From the NCBI GenBank assembly GCA_946554445.1, contig CAMNSD010000022.1, forward strand, positions 1 to 64,000: a stretch of 64,000 nucleotides of DNA, in the 5' to 3' direction. Made by a program: the position numbers and the translations under genes. The DNA comes from an uncultured Lachnospiraceae bacterium. Its GTDB lineage: Bacteria > Bacillota > Clostridia > Lachnospirales > Lachnospiraceae. The notes beneath the pieces were generated by a model. It saw only the letters and a program-made list of their open reading frames with translations. It ran no database searches and was not told the DNA's origin. Below are positions 45,671 to 54,574 of this stretch, in pieces (position 1 is the first letter of the stretch; each line of letters starts with the position of its first letter).

Positions 45671-46552
45671 TCAATGTTCATAATAGCCCGTATTATCCCA
45701 TCCCTGCATCATATAGGCCTCTAATATACTGCCATCCACAGCATTGACCGTACAGTTATAATTGAGCAAATCATCTATCTCTGTCACCCTGTCCGCATTG
45801 TTAAATCCAACGCAATATGCCAATGCGCCCTTATCTTTATCCTTTATTTCGCTCCAGTCCGCCACACACAGATCCGAACTCCAGCTATAAGTCTCATTGA
45901 TACATAATTTTAATCCCCTTGCTTTTTCACCAAGGTCTGTTTTCATCGCTTCCCGTGCAATCTCTACCGCTTTCTCCTCACTGATGCCGCCTGCCGCCTT
46001 CACTTTTGCCTCAAGTTCTGCTCTCTCTTTTAAAGTGATCTCATCCCATTCCTCCTGCGTCTTATGATTCGTATTAAGCGCTATCCGGAAATTACAGTCA
46101 ATAATCTGCAACAACTCCTCGTCCGTCATCTCCCTGTCCGGCAGATAGTATTCTCCGGTGGATACGATATAACAGAGCGTTCCTTCCGTCACCTCTTCCG
46201 CACTGTCCACCTCCTGAATCATCTTTTCAGGCTTTGCAGTCTCATTCTGATAGGACTCCTGCAGCTTAGCCATACGTTCTTTTTCTTTGTCAGAGTATGT
46301 CCTCATTATACCGCCCGTTCCCACACTCTGTTCGTCAGTCTGTGTCTGGGCAGTATCCACATCCGTTTTGACTGACGCGTCAATATGTACTGACGTTATC
46401 TCCTGTTCTGTTTCTGAAATCTCAAACGGTACTTCCTGATTTGCCTGTGAGCCGGTATTCTCCGTTTTTCCACATCCTGCCAGAGAAAAAACATTTACAA
46501 GCGTTAAAACCGCAACCAAAGCGGCTACTAATTTTGGAGACTTTTTCTTCAT
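45671..46552 (-). CDS. lipoprotein paralogous to the adjacent anti-sigma-like protein
   Basis: The 293-residue lipoprotein has a signal peptide ending in SLAGC. The extracellular part shares the order and wording of the next protein: YSDKEKERMAKLQESYQNE, then DSAEEVTEGTLCYI, then EMTDEELLQIIDCNFRIAL and a C-terminal GYYEH tail after AVDGSILEAYM. The ATG at 46552 has GGGAG 5 nt upstream; the ATG at 46564 does not. It seems to be a duplicate of the 46723-47622 outer domain on a lipid anchor. Confidence 0.82.
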   Translation of the reverse strand: MKKKSPKLVAALVAVLTLVNVFSLAGCGKTENTGSQANQEVPFEISETEQEITSVHIDASVKTDVDTAQTQTDEQSVGTGGIMRTYSDKEKERMAKLQESYQNETAKPEKMIQEVDSAEEVTEGTLCYIVSTGEYYLPDREMTDEELLQIIDCNFRIALNTNHKTQEEWDEITLKERAELEAKVKAAGGISEEKAVEIAREAMKTDLGEKARGLKLCINETYSWSSDLCVADWSEIKDKDKGALAYCVGFNNADRVTEIDDLLNYNCTVNAVDGSILEAYMMQGWDNTGYYEH

Positions 46553-46667
46553 TTCTACTCCCATCTGTCTGCTTCAGCAGACACTCAAATTCAATAGTTG
46601 AAAGTGCTTTTCTTTCAACATTTTATCCTCTCGTTTCTCATTTATTTAAGCTATCGCTTACCGCAAA

Positions 46668-46696
46668 GCCGGAAAAAGCACTGTTGCTTTTCCGGC
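46668..46696 (-). terminator. long hairpin after the anti-sigma-like gene
   Basis: Twelve base pairs (GCCGGAAAAGCA and its complement with one bulged T) with a 4-nt loop. Only TTTG follows on the minus strand, so it may act as a partial terminator or processing site. A second perfect 7-bp hairpin lies at 46567-46582 just before the next gene. Confidence 0.5.
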
Positions 46697-46722
46697 TCTG
46701 CCGCTTCAGTCTTTTTCTAATT

Positions 46723-47622
46723 TTATTGGTATGCGTACAGAATACTTCCATCCACAGCATCAATAATGTATCCATAAGTAGCATGGGTATCCGGATTGCC
46801 AAAACCTACGTCATATATCACGCCCGCCCTGCTCTCACTCGCAAACTCTGCTTCCGAATAATCCGCTGCATCCAACAGACTCACGCCGGGAGTCCCGTCA
46901 TTGTACGTCATTAATTCCAGTTCATTCGCTTTATCGCCAAGGTCTGCCCGCAACTGTGTTCTTGCAATTTCCACCGCTTCGTCAGCGCTGATTCCTCCGC
47001 CGGCGTTCTCCAGCATCATTTTGAGCCGTGCTGTTTTTTCCTGTGCCTCCGCTGCGGCTGCCTGCACCTGCGGACCATGCGCAACGGCATAACTCATCTT
47101 ATGCTGGAAATCAATAATCTGAAGCATTTCCTCGTCCGTCATTTCCTGTGCGGGAAGATTGAAAACACCCGTAGCCCTGATATAGCAGAGTGTACCCTCC
47201 GGTGCATCCTCCGCACTATCTGCCTGTGCAATGACCTTTTCTGGAAAAGTTCCATTTTTATATGCCTGCCAGAGTGCCTCAGTGCGCTCCTTTTCCCTAT
47301 CGGTATACGCCCTTGAGAACCCGTCCGCCAGTACATCATGCTGTGACTGCACCATATCGTTAAGGCCTTGCATTTCCTCTTCGGGAACGCTCTCCATTCT
47401 CTCCTGTACCATGCTTGACACCACTGCCCGCACCGGAAAGCTGACCACCCCTGCCGCCAGCAGGAATGCGGCTGCGACCGTTGCCCTCTTTCTCCAGTTC
47501 CATACCCCTGTATTATAATTTCCATGCGCCATCCGCTTCTGAATATTCATAATGACCTCCTCCTGCATCTTTGATGAAATATGCACCTGATCCATAACTT
47601 TCTTTACCTCATATCCGTCCAT
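46723..47622 (-). CDS. single-pass membrane protein, probable anti-sigma factor
   Basis: The 299-residue protein has a cytoplasmic helical segment (about 1-45, MDQVHISSKMQEEVIMNIQK), one membrane helix (about 48-66) and a large extracellular domain (about 70-299) with PEKVIAQADSAEDAPEGTLC and EMTDEEMLQIIDFQ. The start codon touches the sigma factor stop, the classical position of an anti-sigma partner. Anti-sigma function is inferred from position and topology; no zinc-binding anti-sigma motif is seen. Confidence 0.75.
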   Translation of the reverse strand: MDGYEVKKVMDQVHISSKMQEEVIMNIQKRMAHGNYNTGVWNWRKRATVAAAFLLAAGVVSFPVRAVVSSMVQERMESVPEEEMQGLNDMVQSQHDVLADGFSRAYTDREKERTEALWQAYKNGTFPEKVIAQADSAEDAPEGTLCYIRATGVFNLPAQEMTDEEMLQIIDFQHKMSYAVAHGPQVQAAAAEAQEKTARLKMMLENAGGGISADEAVEIARTQLRADLGDKANELELMTYNDGTPGVSLLDAADYSEAEFASESRAGVIYDVGFGNPDTHATYGYIIDAVDGSILYAYQ

Positions 47623-48098
47623 TATATACCTCCTTCTATGCCGACCGTATCCCGCATCTGTTTCCTTCCCCGCAGCAGTCTTACCTTTACCGCGCTTTCC
47701 GTGATTCCGAGGATATCCGCTATTTCCTTTATCTGGTATCCTTCTACATAGTGCAGATAAATAACTGTTTTCTGCTTGACTGGCAGTTCGAGAAGTTCTC
47801 TTAAGATTTCTTTTTCCTCCGGCGCCGCAAGAGTGTTTTCTACTTCGTCGATGGAAACCTTTGGGTGCCGGATCCGAAAGCGTATCATATCGCGGCAGAT
47901 ATTGGTAGCCACCCGGATCAGCCAGGCCTTTTCGTGCTCCTCATCGCGAAATTCGGGTTTCTTTTCCAGATACCTGCAGAAGGTTTCCTGCATGGCATCC
48001 TGCACATCATGTTCATTACAAAGTATGACAATACAGACTTTGTAGAGGGTATCGCTGTATTTTATGACCGCTTCCCTTATGTCCTTCCCGCTATCCAT
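47622..48098 (-). CDS. ECF-type RNA polymerase sigma factor
   Basis: The 158-residue sigma factor has region 2 (about 10-75) with NEHDVQDAMQETFCRYLEK and TNICRDMIRFR, and region 4 (about 100-150) with LPVKQKTVIYLHYVEGYQIK and ITESAVKVRLLRGRKQMRD. It probably responds to an envelope signal through the next gene product. AAAGGAGGTG lies 5 nt before the ATG at 48098, which rules out the longer frame from 48140. Confidence 0.93.
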   Translation of the reverse strand: MDSGKDIREAVIKYSDTLYKVCIVILCNEHDVQDAMQETFCRYLEKKPEFRDEEHEKAWLIRVATNICRDMIRFRIRHPKVSIDEVENTLAAPEEKEILRELLELPVKQKTVIYLHYVEGYQIKEIADILGITESAVKVRLLRGRKQMRDTVGIEGGI

Positions 48099-48122
48099 GT
48101 GTTTCACCTCCTTTGCATAAAA

Positions 48123-48149
48123 CACGCACAAAGTGAGCAAAAGGTTACA
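48123..48149 (-). promoter_or_regulatory. candidate autoregulatory ECF promoter
   Basis: Minus strand TGTAACC (48149-48143), 16 nt, CGTG (48126-48123). This resembles the AAC -35 and CGT -10 boxes of ECF promoters, and sits 25 nt before the sigma gene start. Confidence 0.45.
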
Positions 48150-48224
48150 TTTTATTTCTATGTTTTTAAAATTTTCTTCCCTGTCAGGTTAAAAGGCAAC
48201 GCCCCATATTTTATATATTCTCTA

Positions 48225-48253
48225 TTGACTTCCAAGCCGTATTCATATATGAT
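48225..48253 (+). promoter_or_regulatory. sigma-A promoter of the tetR/MFS operon
   Basis: Plus strand TTGACT (48225-48230), 17 nt, TATGAT (48248-48253). The predicted start of transcription falls inside the palindrome that follows. Confidence 0.72.
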
Positions 48254-48254
48254 A

Positions 48255-48277
48255 GTTATTGACCGCTAGTCAATAAC
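48255..48277 (+). promoter_or_regulatory. palindromic TetR-type operator
   Basis: GTTATTGAC and GTCAATAAC form a perfect 9-bp inverted repeat around a 5-nt centre, one nucleotide after the -10 box. A dimer bound here would cover the start of transcription and repress the operon. Confidence 0.75.
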
Positions 48278-48343
48278 TCCCATAGAAACATATTTACTTA
48301 AATATAAGAATTATAAAAACCATCACCAAAGGAGCACACAGCC

Positions 48344-49003
48344 ATGGCACGACCAGTCAAAAAAACACCGGAACAATGGAAACAGGACATCCTAAACGCG
48401 GCACAGTCCCTCTTCCTCACCAAAGGCTATGAGACAGCCTCCGTCTCCGACATCATGGAACTTGCAGGCGGCGCCAAAGGCATGTTCTACCGCTTTTTTC
48501 AGAGCAAGGAAGAAGTCATGCACGCCCTGGGGAACCAGCTATTCTTTGAAAACAATCCCTTTGACGCCATCAGGAAACGGACGGACTTAAACGGTCTCGA
48601 AAAAATACGGACCTTACTCACCCTGAATCAATCAGATGAAAAGCGCAACGCCCTGAACAGACAGGCGGTGTCCATCTTAAAAGATCCCCGCATCCTGGCC
48701 ACCGCCATTGAGGAGAACAGGCGCATCCTGACGCCATTGTGGCTGGACCTTTTGGAAGAAGGCATAAGGGACGGCTCTATCAAAACAGAATACCCGAAAG
48801 AATTATCCGAACTGCTGCCGCTAATCAACTTCTGGATGCTCCCTTCGGTCTTCCCAGCGACCGAGGAAGAACTGCTCCATAAGTACCGTTTCGTCATGGA
48901 AGTGCTGTCCCGCATGGGGCTGCCCCTCTATGATGCTGACAGCATCTCTTTCACCGAACAGCTGATAACAGATCTTACAGAAAAAGGAGAGGCAAAACCA
49001 TGA
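48344..49003 (+). CDS. TetR family transcriptional regulator
   Basis: The 219-residue regulator has an N-terminal helix-turn-helix (about 12-60) with AAQSLFLTKGYETASVSDIM and GAKGMFYRFFQSKEEVM, and a helical ligand domain. It likely represses its own operon through the palindrome at 48255-48277 and is released by a substrate of the transporter. Its stop overlaps the MFS start (ATGA). It is one of few plus-strand genes here, divergent from the sigma factor gene. Confidence 0.93.
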   Translation: MARPVKKTPEQWKQDILNAAQSLFLTKGYETASVSDIMELAGGAKGMFYRFFQSKEEVMHALGNQLFFENNPFDAIRKRTDLNGLEKIRTLLTLNQSDEKRNALNRQAVSILKDPRILATAIEENRRILTPLWLDLLEEGIRDGSIKTEYPKELSELLPLINFWMLPSVFPATEEELLHKYRFVMEVLSRMGLPLYDADSISFTEQLITDLTEKGEAKP

Positions 49004-50220
49004 CACAAAAAATATTTACCCCCAATTTCATCCTGTTAATCCTCGGCCAGCTGACGTCCCTATTCGGTAATTTTATCCTCAAACTGGCCCTGTCCATGTA
49101 TGTGCTGGATATGACCGGTTCCGCCGCCGTATTTGCAGGCATCCTTTCCCTAGCCACCATCCCCACCATCCTGCTCTCCCCCTTCGGCGGTATCCTCGCA
49201 GACAGATGTAACCGCCGCAACATCATGGTGGCCCTGGATACGCTGTCCGGTGCTTTTGTATTGTGTGCCGTTCTGCTCCTGTCCGGCCGGGACGACCTGG
49301 CCGTAATCAGCGTCCTGCTCATCCTACTGTCCATCTTAGGCGCCTTTGAGACTCCTACCGTACAGGCCTGTATTCCCACGATGCTGACTGGCGACAATAT
49401 TGTAAAAGGCAACGCTGTGGTAAACCAGATTGCTTCTCTCTCCTATCTGACAGCGCCCATGCTAGGCGGTATCTTGTATGCTGCATTCGGCCTGCGTCCC
49501 GTGATGCTCGCCAGTGTGGGATGTTTTCTTGCCACCGCCCTGTTTGAATGTTTCATCCGCTTACCCCATGAGCATACTGCACATGAAAAAGGCATACTCT
49601 CCATCATCCGTCAGGATTTTATGGAAAGTATGCACTATATGTTCCGGGAACAGTCCTCTGTGGCTAAACTGTTGCTTCTGACTGCTGTTTCGAGATTTTT
49701 TGTGATGGGAATCCTTATGGTAGGACTGCCTTTTCTGGTGCGCACTGTCCTGCTGCTGAACGCCAGGTACTATGGCGCCGCGGAGAGCACTCTTGCCATC
49801 GCTACCATCATCGGCAGTGTTATGGCCGGACTTCTCAGCACCAAATTGACAGCTCGCAATATTCCTGCCCTGCTCGCCTTACTGGGTGCTTTTATAATTC
49901 CTGCCGGAATCGTCTTTCTGCTTCCGGTGGATTCCCTGATAAAATACGGCATCACCCTGCTTTCGTTTGGCGGAATGCAGATTGCCATCAGTATTTTTTC
50001 CATTTATGCCGTGTCTCTAATTCAGCAAAGGACACCGAATCACCTGATTGGCAAAGTGATGGCCTATACATCGGCAATTTCCCTTTGTGTACAGCCTGCT
50101 GGGCAGATAGTATACGGATTTTGCTTTGACAGATACCGGGATGCGGTTTCGGTTGTTCTGCTTCCTACCGGTATCATTGTGTGTTTGATTGGGTTGTTGT
50201 CTACATCAAAGGCGCAATAA
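49000..50220 (+). CDS. MFS transporter
   Basis: The 406-residue transporter has 12 predicted helices. The loop 2-3 motif reads GGILADRCNRRNIM, typical of MFS drug exporters of the MdfA/enterobactin-exporter-like group. Co-translated with TetR through a 4-nt overlap, so it is probably an inducible drug or metabolite exporter. Its 3' end overlaps the convergent cardiolipin synthase gene by 20 nt. Confidence 0.93.
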   Translation: MTQKIFTPNFILLILGQLTSLFGNFILKLALSMYVLDMTGSAAVFAGILSLATIPTILLSPFGGILADRCNRRNIMVALDTLSGAFVLCAVLLLSGRDDLAVISVLLILLSILGAFETPTVQACIPTMLTGDNIVKGNAVVNQIASLSYLTAPMLGGILYAAFGLRPVMLASVGCFLATALFECFIRLPHEHTAHEKGILSIIRQDFMESMHYMFREQSSVAKLLLLTAVSRFFVMGILMVGLPFLVRTVLLLNARYYGAAESTLAIATIIGSVMAGLLSTKLTARNIPALLALLGAFIIPAGIVFLLPVDSLIKYGITLLSFGGMQIAISIFSIYAVSLIQQRTPNHLIGKVMAYTSAISLCVQPAGQIVYGFCFDRYRDAVSVVLLPTGIIVCLIGLLSTSKAQ

Positions 50221-51769
50221 ATTTCAAGAAACCGCCCATCAGCTTATAACTCATTTTTTCCTTCTTGATGCTCTCCTGGGTAACCCTGCGGCACTTCGCA
50301 AGGGTATCCTGAAAGTCCTTTTCAATCTCTGCGATGCAATCTGTCCGATATAGGAATGTACCGCACTCAAAGTGATGGTAAAGGCTGCGATAATCCAGAT
50401 TGATGGTGCCCACCACCGCTTTGACATCATCGCTCACAAAGACCTTTGCGTGAACGAAGCCAGGCGTATACTCATAAATCTTCACACCCGCATTGATCAA
50501 TGTCTGATAATGGGATTTTGCCAGCGCATACGCCGCCTTCTTATCCGGAACGCCTGGCAGAATCAGCTTCACGTCCACGCCCCGCTGCGCTGCATATTTC
50601 AGGGACGCTTCCAGTTCCCCGTCAAGAATCAGATAAGGCGTCATGATATGCACATAATCATTGGCACGGTTCAGGATATCCATATACACCGCCTCTCCTG
50701 CCTTATCCTCGTCCAGCGGACAGTCCCCAAAAGGCATCACATAACCGCTCTCATGTTCCGGGCGATAGCCGCCGTCTTCCAGATAGGGAAGAAATTCCGG
50801 AGTTTTCTCATCAATATTCCACATCTGCAAAAACAGCAGGGCAAAACTTTTCGCCGCCTCTCCCTTTATCATCACGGCCGTATCTTTCCAGTGGCCGAAC
50901 TTCTCCACACGGTTGATATATTCGTCCGCCAGATTGACGCCTCCGTTAAAGGCGACTTTGCCATCTATCACCAGGATCTTGCGGTGGTCACGATAATTGT
51001 AATGGGAGGATAATACCGGACGGATCGGGGAAAACGCCTTTGCCTTAATCCCCTGTCCCGCAAGACGCTTCGTATAATCGGAGGGCAGCAGCATAACCTC
51101 GCACATCCCGTCATACATAACGCGGACATCTACCCCGGCCTTCGCTTTTTCAATCAACACTTCCAGGATTTTGCCCCACATATAGCCTTCTTCGATGATG
51201 AAGTACTCCATAAAAATATACTGCTGTGCTTTCCGCAGTTCTTCCAGCAGCGCCTCAAACTTTTTCTCACCTAACGGGAAATAAGTCGCCTCCGTATGCT
51301 CAAAGACCGGGAAACAACCGCCCCGACTCAAATATTCTGCCAATGCAGCCACACCGGAACCATCTTCCCTCACCTGCCGGATTACTTCTTCCGATTGGGG
51401 GATAGCCTCTTTGGTGCTTTCAATCAGTTCCGCCACCCGCTTCTTAATCTTGTTGTGTCCCGCATTGCTCTGGGTAAAGGATAAAAAGCAAGCCGCAGGC
51501 AGCGGAAACAATGCGATCATCAACAGCCATGTCAACTTAGCCGTTGCATCCATATCGCAATTAAATAGGTAAATGATCATCAACAATGTAAACACCGCCA
51601 TAAAGGCAGCGAAGAGCGATACATATTCAATCAGCCATCCATAAACCCCAACCAGTAGAGCCACCTGCATAATAAGCAGCAATAAGACAATCACAAACCG
51701 GCTGAATACGAGCGACAGCAATCCCCTCTTTTTCTTGTTTGCAAGCCGTACTATGGTTTCTTTGTCCAT
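50201..51769 (-). CDS. cls: cardiolipin synthase
   Basis: The 522-residue phospholipase-D-type enzyme makes cardiolipin from two phosphatidylglycerols at the membrane. Two N-terminal helices (about 20-75) with a typical Cls nuclease-free N-domain (LLMIALFPLPAACFLSF) precede two HKD motifs: DHRKILVIDGKVAFNGG and HAKVFVSDD. I take the ATG at 51769 with GGAG 6 nt before it; the ATG at 51781 next to a GGGGG is an alternative. Its 3' end overlaps the convergent MFS gene by 20 nt, with no terminator visible. Confidence 0.93.
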   Translation of the reverse strand: MDKETIVRLANKKKRGLLSLVFSRFVIVLLLLIMQVALLVGVYGWLIEYVSLFAAFMAVFTLLMIIYLFNCDMDATAKLTWLLMIALFPLPAACFLSFTQSNAGHNKIKKRVAELIESTKEAIPQSEEVIRQVREDGSGVAALAEYLSRGGCFPVFEHTEATYFPLGEKKFEALLEELRKAQQYIFMEYFIIEEGYMWGKILEVLIEKAKAGVDVRVMYDGMCEVMLLPSDYTKRLAGQGIKAKAFSPIRPVLSSHYNYRDHRKILVIDGKVAFNGGVNLADEYINRVEKFGHWKDTAVMIKGEAAKSFALLFLQMWNIDEKTPEFLPYLEDGGYRPEHESGYVMPFGDCPLDEDKAGEAVYMDILNRANDYVHIMTPYLILDGELEASLKYAAQRGVDVKLILPGVPDKKAAYALAKSHYQTLINAGVKIYEYTPGFVHAKVFVSDDVKAVVGTINLDYRSLYHHFECGTFLYRTDCIAEIEKDFQDTLAKCRRVTQESIKKEKMSYKLMGGFLKFIAPLM

Positions 51770-51887
51770 GATAATCTCCATTCTGCCCCCTTAAAGTCAG
51801 CGGCACTAACAATCATGAGAGTCTGCTTTCTTTCACACCACACTCTCACTTCATAAAAAGCTAAACACAACATACAAAAACAACATC

Positions 51888-53141
51888 TCACAGCCGAATC
51901 TGCTCCGGAAAATCTTCCCTGCGCATGATGCCCCACATTTTATCTATATATGCCAGCGTATAGAAATTCTCATAATAATGATAATAAAACGCGCCTTTCA
52001 GCGTCATCCTATAGATACCGTCTTGATAAGTCACAAACCTAAACGCCCGTGCCAACAGCAGTGCAGTCCCGTACATCCGCTTCAACGGAACACCGAAGAA
52101 CCTTTCAAAGTCCACAGCATCCACCCGGGTGCTGTAGGCAGTCCAGAACAAATAATAGACCATCCGCTGCCGCCTGGTAAAGCGAATCGTGAGGGATGTG
52201 GGCAGTTTACCGCTTTGAACTCTCTCACAATAGGCTTCCACAGAAAAGGTATTGATCTTGAACTGTTCTTTTAAGAGTGTGGTCGCAGAACAGCCAAATC
52301 CCAGAAAGTTATCCCTAGTCATAGAAGAATATCCGGCCTTTTCTTCTTTCGCAAAAGTCCAGATGGAATTGCGGACATAACCTTGGTCCAGACAATATCT
52401 TGTGATATCGTCCAACAGTTTCCGTTTCTGCTTCTTTGGCAAAGCCCGAACGGGACTCCTAGTAAAAGTAAAATCAATAAAAGGATAAATGGCGATATGG
52501 TTTGCCCCGTTTGCAAAAGCGGTATCAATGTCTGTCCGCAAATCCGCAAAGTTCTGTCCCGGCAAGGCAAAGATAAAGTCCATGGAGACGGTCTCAAAGG
52601 AAACCGCCTGCAAAGCCGCCGCCATGACATCCAGTTCTACCGGTTTTCGCCCCAGAATCTGCTGAAATTTTTCCTGAAAAGACTGAATCCCGATACTAAT
52701 CTTTGTGACGCCCGCCGCCTGCAGCATCTGCAATACAGGCACCCTCACATTGTCCGGGTGCAGTTCCAACCCAATACCTTCTGTGATGATAAAATGCTCC
52801 CTGACCGCCTCAATAATCTCCCTAATCCTGTCTACCACCAAAGCAGGTGTTCCGCCACCAAAATACAGACTGGTGACCGTCTTTTTCTCTGCCGTCTGAC
52901 ACCCCACCCGATGAATCTCCTCAAGCAGCGCGTCCAGATAACGGTTGCAAAGCTTTTCCGAATACAATGTCTTGCAATAAGGACAAAAATTACAGATACT
53001 CTCACAGAAAGGGATATGGATATACAATCCCAGATTCTCACAGTCCTCGTACGGCAACACCTGGTCATATTCATTTGTAAAAAGAAATGGCTTGACCGAG
53101 TGAGTCAGCCATGTTCTTGTCAGATTTGTAATCGCGCTCAT
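51888..53141 (-). CDS. HemN/HemW-like radical SAM protein
   Basis: The 417-residue radical SAM enzyme resembles the coproporphyrinogen-III-oxidase family. The cluster motif is CESICNFCPYC (CX3CX2C), followed by LYFGGGTPAL, VTKISIGIQSFQE and the C-terminal winged-helix part of HemN/HemW-like proteins. No other haem biosynthesis gene is here, so HemN activity is doubtful; radical SAM methyltransferase or haem-chaperone functions occur in this superfamily. It follows the second radical SAM gene by 8 nt. Confidence 0.85.
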   Translation of the reverse strand: MSAITNLTRTWLTHSVKPFLFTNEYDQVLPYEDCENLGLYIHIPFCESICNFCPYCKTLYSEKLCNRYLDALLEEIHRVGCQTAEKKTVTSLYFGGGTPALVVDRIREIIEAVREHFIITEGIGLELHPDNVRVPVLQMLQAAGVTKISIGIQSFQEKFQQILGRKPVELDVMAAALQAVSFETVSMDFIFALPGQNFADLRTDIDTAFANGANHIAIYPFIDFTFTRSPVRALPKKQKRKLLDDITRYCLDQGYVRNSIWTFAKEEKAGYSSMTRDNFLGFGCSATTLLKEQFKINTFSVEAYCERVQSGKLPTSLTIRFTRRQRMVYYLFWTAYSTRVDAVDFERFFGVPLKRMYGTALLLARAFRFVTYQDGIYRMTLKGAFYYHYYENFYTLAYIDKMWGIMRREDFPEQIRL

Positions 53142-53149
53142 CCTGTATC

Positions 53150-54052
53150 CTATATGTATTTTAAATAAGTCTTAAGCATCTCCAGCATAACCCTGATATT
53201 CCCACGGAACAAAAGCGTGTATTCCGCCACAAAAAAGTAACCGCACTGCTCACACAATCCCGGTACCTCAATACAGCGGCCACAGGTACTCACCTTACCG
53301 TTTTCTATCACCACACACTGATGACAAGGCGTGGGAAATTTGTTGTCAATCAGATACGGAAATGCACTCTTTAAGTTAAAGACCGGCGCGCCTTCCCGCA
53401 TCATCTGTGCAATCGTCTCACAGCAGGCCGCCTTCTCTTCCCTGCTAAGAGCCAGTTCTTTGGTATCCGGATAAGGCGTGTGGAAATTAAAAGAGACGGC
53501 CCGCACATGGGGCATATGTTTTGCCGCAAGACACACATCCCGAATGGCGCCCTGGTTAATCTGATTGACCGCCATATAGAAACAGATATTATCAGAAGTG
53601 GCCTTCTCTATATTGGCCATGATCGTATCATAAGTATCGCCCCGGATCGCGTTATGACGCTCCCTGTCCCCGTCTAAACTCAATAAAATCAAATTCGCTT
53701 CCGGCAAATCCAAGGGAAAGGTGCCGTTGGTGACTACATTGACAATCAAAAACCCCATCTTTTTCGCTTCAATCACCAGATCCCGCAGTCCCATGCATCC
53801 GTCTTTCCACAGAAAAGTCTCTCCGCCGCAGAAAAACAGAATCCGCACCCCCATATCATATAACTGTCTCATCTCCTCCCGAATCTGGCGAAAAGGGTGG
53901 ATCACGGCGGTAATATTATTGACAGAGCAATGCCTGCACTGCAGATTACACTTGTCCGTGACAATCACCGTGCCAAGAATGGGCCTTTTCCTGCGAAACA
54001 ATATGGTTTCCATGCCAAATCTTGCAAAATACAAAAAAGAAGAAATTTTCAT
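53150..54052 (-). CDS. radical SAM protein with C-terminal cysteine cluster
   Basis: The 300-residue protein has the radical SAM motif CNLQCRHC near residue 35, followed by FFCGGETFLWKDGC and IVNVVTNGTFPLDL. A second cysteine group near the C-terminus (CHQC, CGRC, CEQC) looks like an auxiliary iron-sulfur cluster site as in SPASM/twitch domains. The ATG at 54052 overlaps the GNAT stop as ATGA, which decides the start. Together with the adjacent HemN-like protein and GNAT it forms a compact unit of unknown product. Confidence 0.87.
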   Translation of the reverse strand: MKISSFLYFARFGMETILFRRKRPILGTVIVTDKCNLQCRHCSVNNITAVIHPFRQIREEMRQLYDMGVRILFFCGGETFLWKDGCMGLRDLVIEAKKMGFLIVNVVTNGTFPLDLPEANLILLSLDGDRERHNAIRGDTYDTIMANIEKATSDNICFYMAVNQINQGAIRDVCLAAKHMPHVRAVSFNFHTPYPDTKELALSREEKAACCETIAQMMREGAPVFNLKSAFPYLIDNKFPTPCHQCVVIENGKVSTCGRCIEVPGLCEQCGYFFVAEYTLLFRGNIRVMLEMLKTYLKYI

Positions 54053-54489
54053 ATATCCATCCACCGTATAAATGCAGTCTTATCCGTGCTATTGTAACCC
54101 GCCTGCCTGTAGAACTCCAATGTGCCAGGCTCCTTACTCCCGGTCAGCAGCATCATCTTATAGCAATGGTTCTCTCTGGCAATCTGTTTCGCATACGCCA
54201 GACAAGCCGAAGCCAAACCCTGCTTCCTATAATCCGAGTGTGTGACCACATTTTCGATGAAAGCATAGGGACGCACATTCCTGGTCAAATTGGGAATGAT
54301 CACGCACACGCAGGACGAGACAATCTTACCATCCACCTCATTTACGATCAGATGATGATTCCCATCCTGTATAATCTGCTCCCAGGTATCTGTCAGATGT
54401 TCTGACTCCGGGGGTATGGATTCTTCATGCAGATATAAATACAATTCCAATATCTGACACAAATCTTCCCTGACTGCCTCCCGTACCAT
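54049..54489 (-). CDS. GNAT family N-acetyltransferase
   Basis: The 146-residue acetyltransferase has the GNAT core: IENVVTHSDYRKQGLASACL with the acetyl-CoA-binding R-K-Q-G-L-A loop, and EFYRQAGYNSTDKTAF at the end. GAGGAGG precedes the ATG. It is the first gene of the three-gene unit with the two radical SAM proteins. Substrate unknown. Confidence 0.9.
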   Translation of the reverse strand: MVREAVREDLCQILELYLYLHEESIPPESEHLTDTWEQIIQDGNHHLIVNEVDGKIVSSCVCVIIPNLTRNVRPYAFIENVVTHSDYRKQGLASACLAYAKQIARENHCYKMMLLTGSKEPGTLEFYRQAGYNSTDKTAFIRWMDI

Positions 54490-54574
54490 ATGATGCCTCC
54501 TCTTCTAAGACACTTGCATTACCTTTCCCGCAGTATCCCATCCATCGCCGTTCCCATTTCCACAGCTTTACGAA

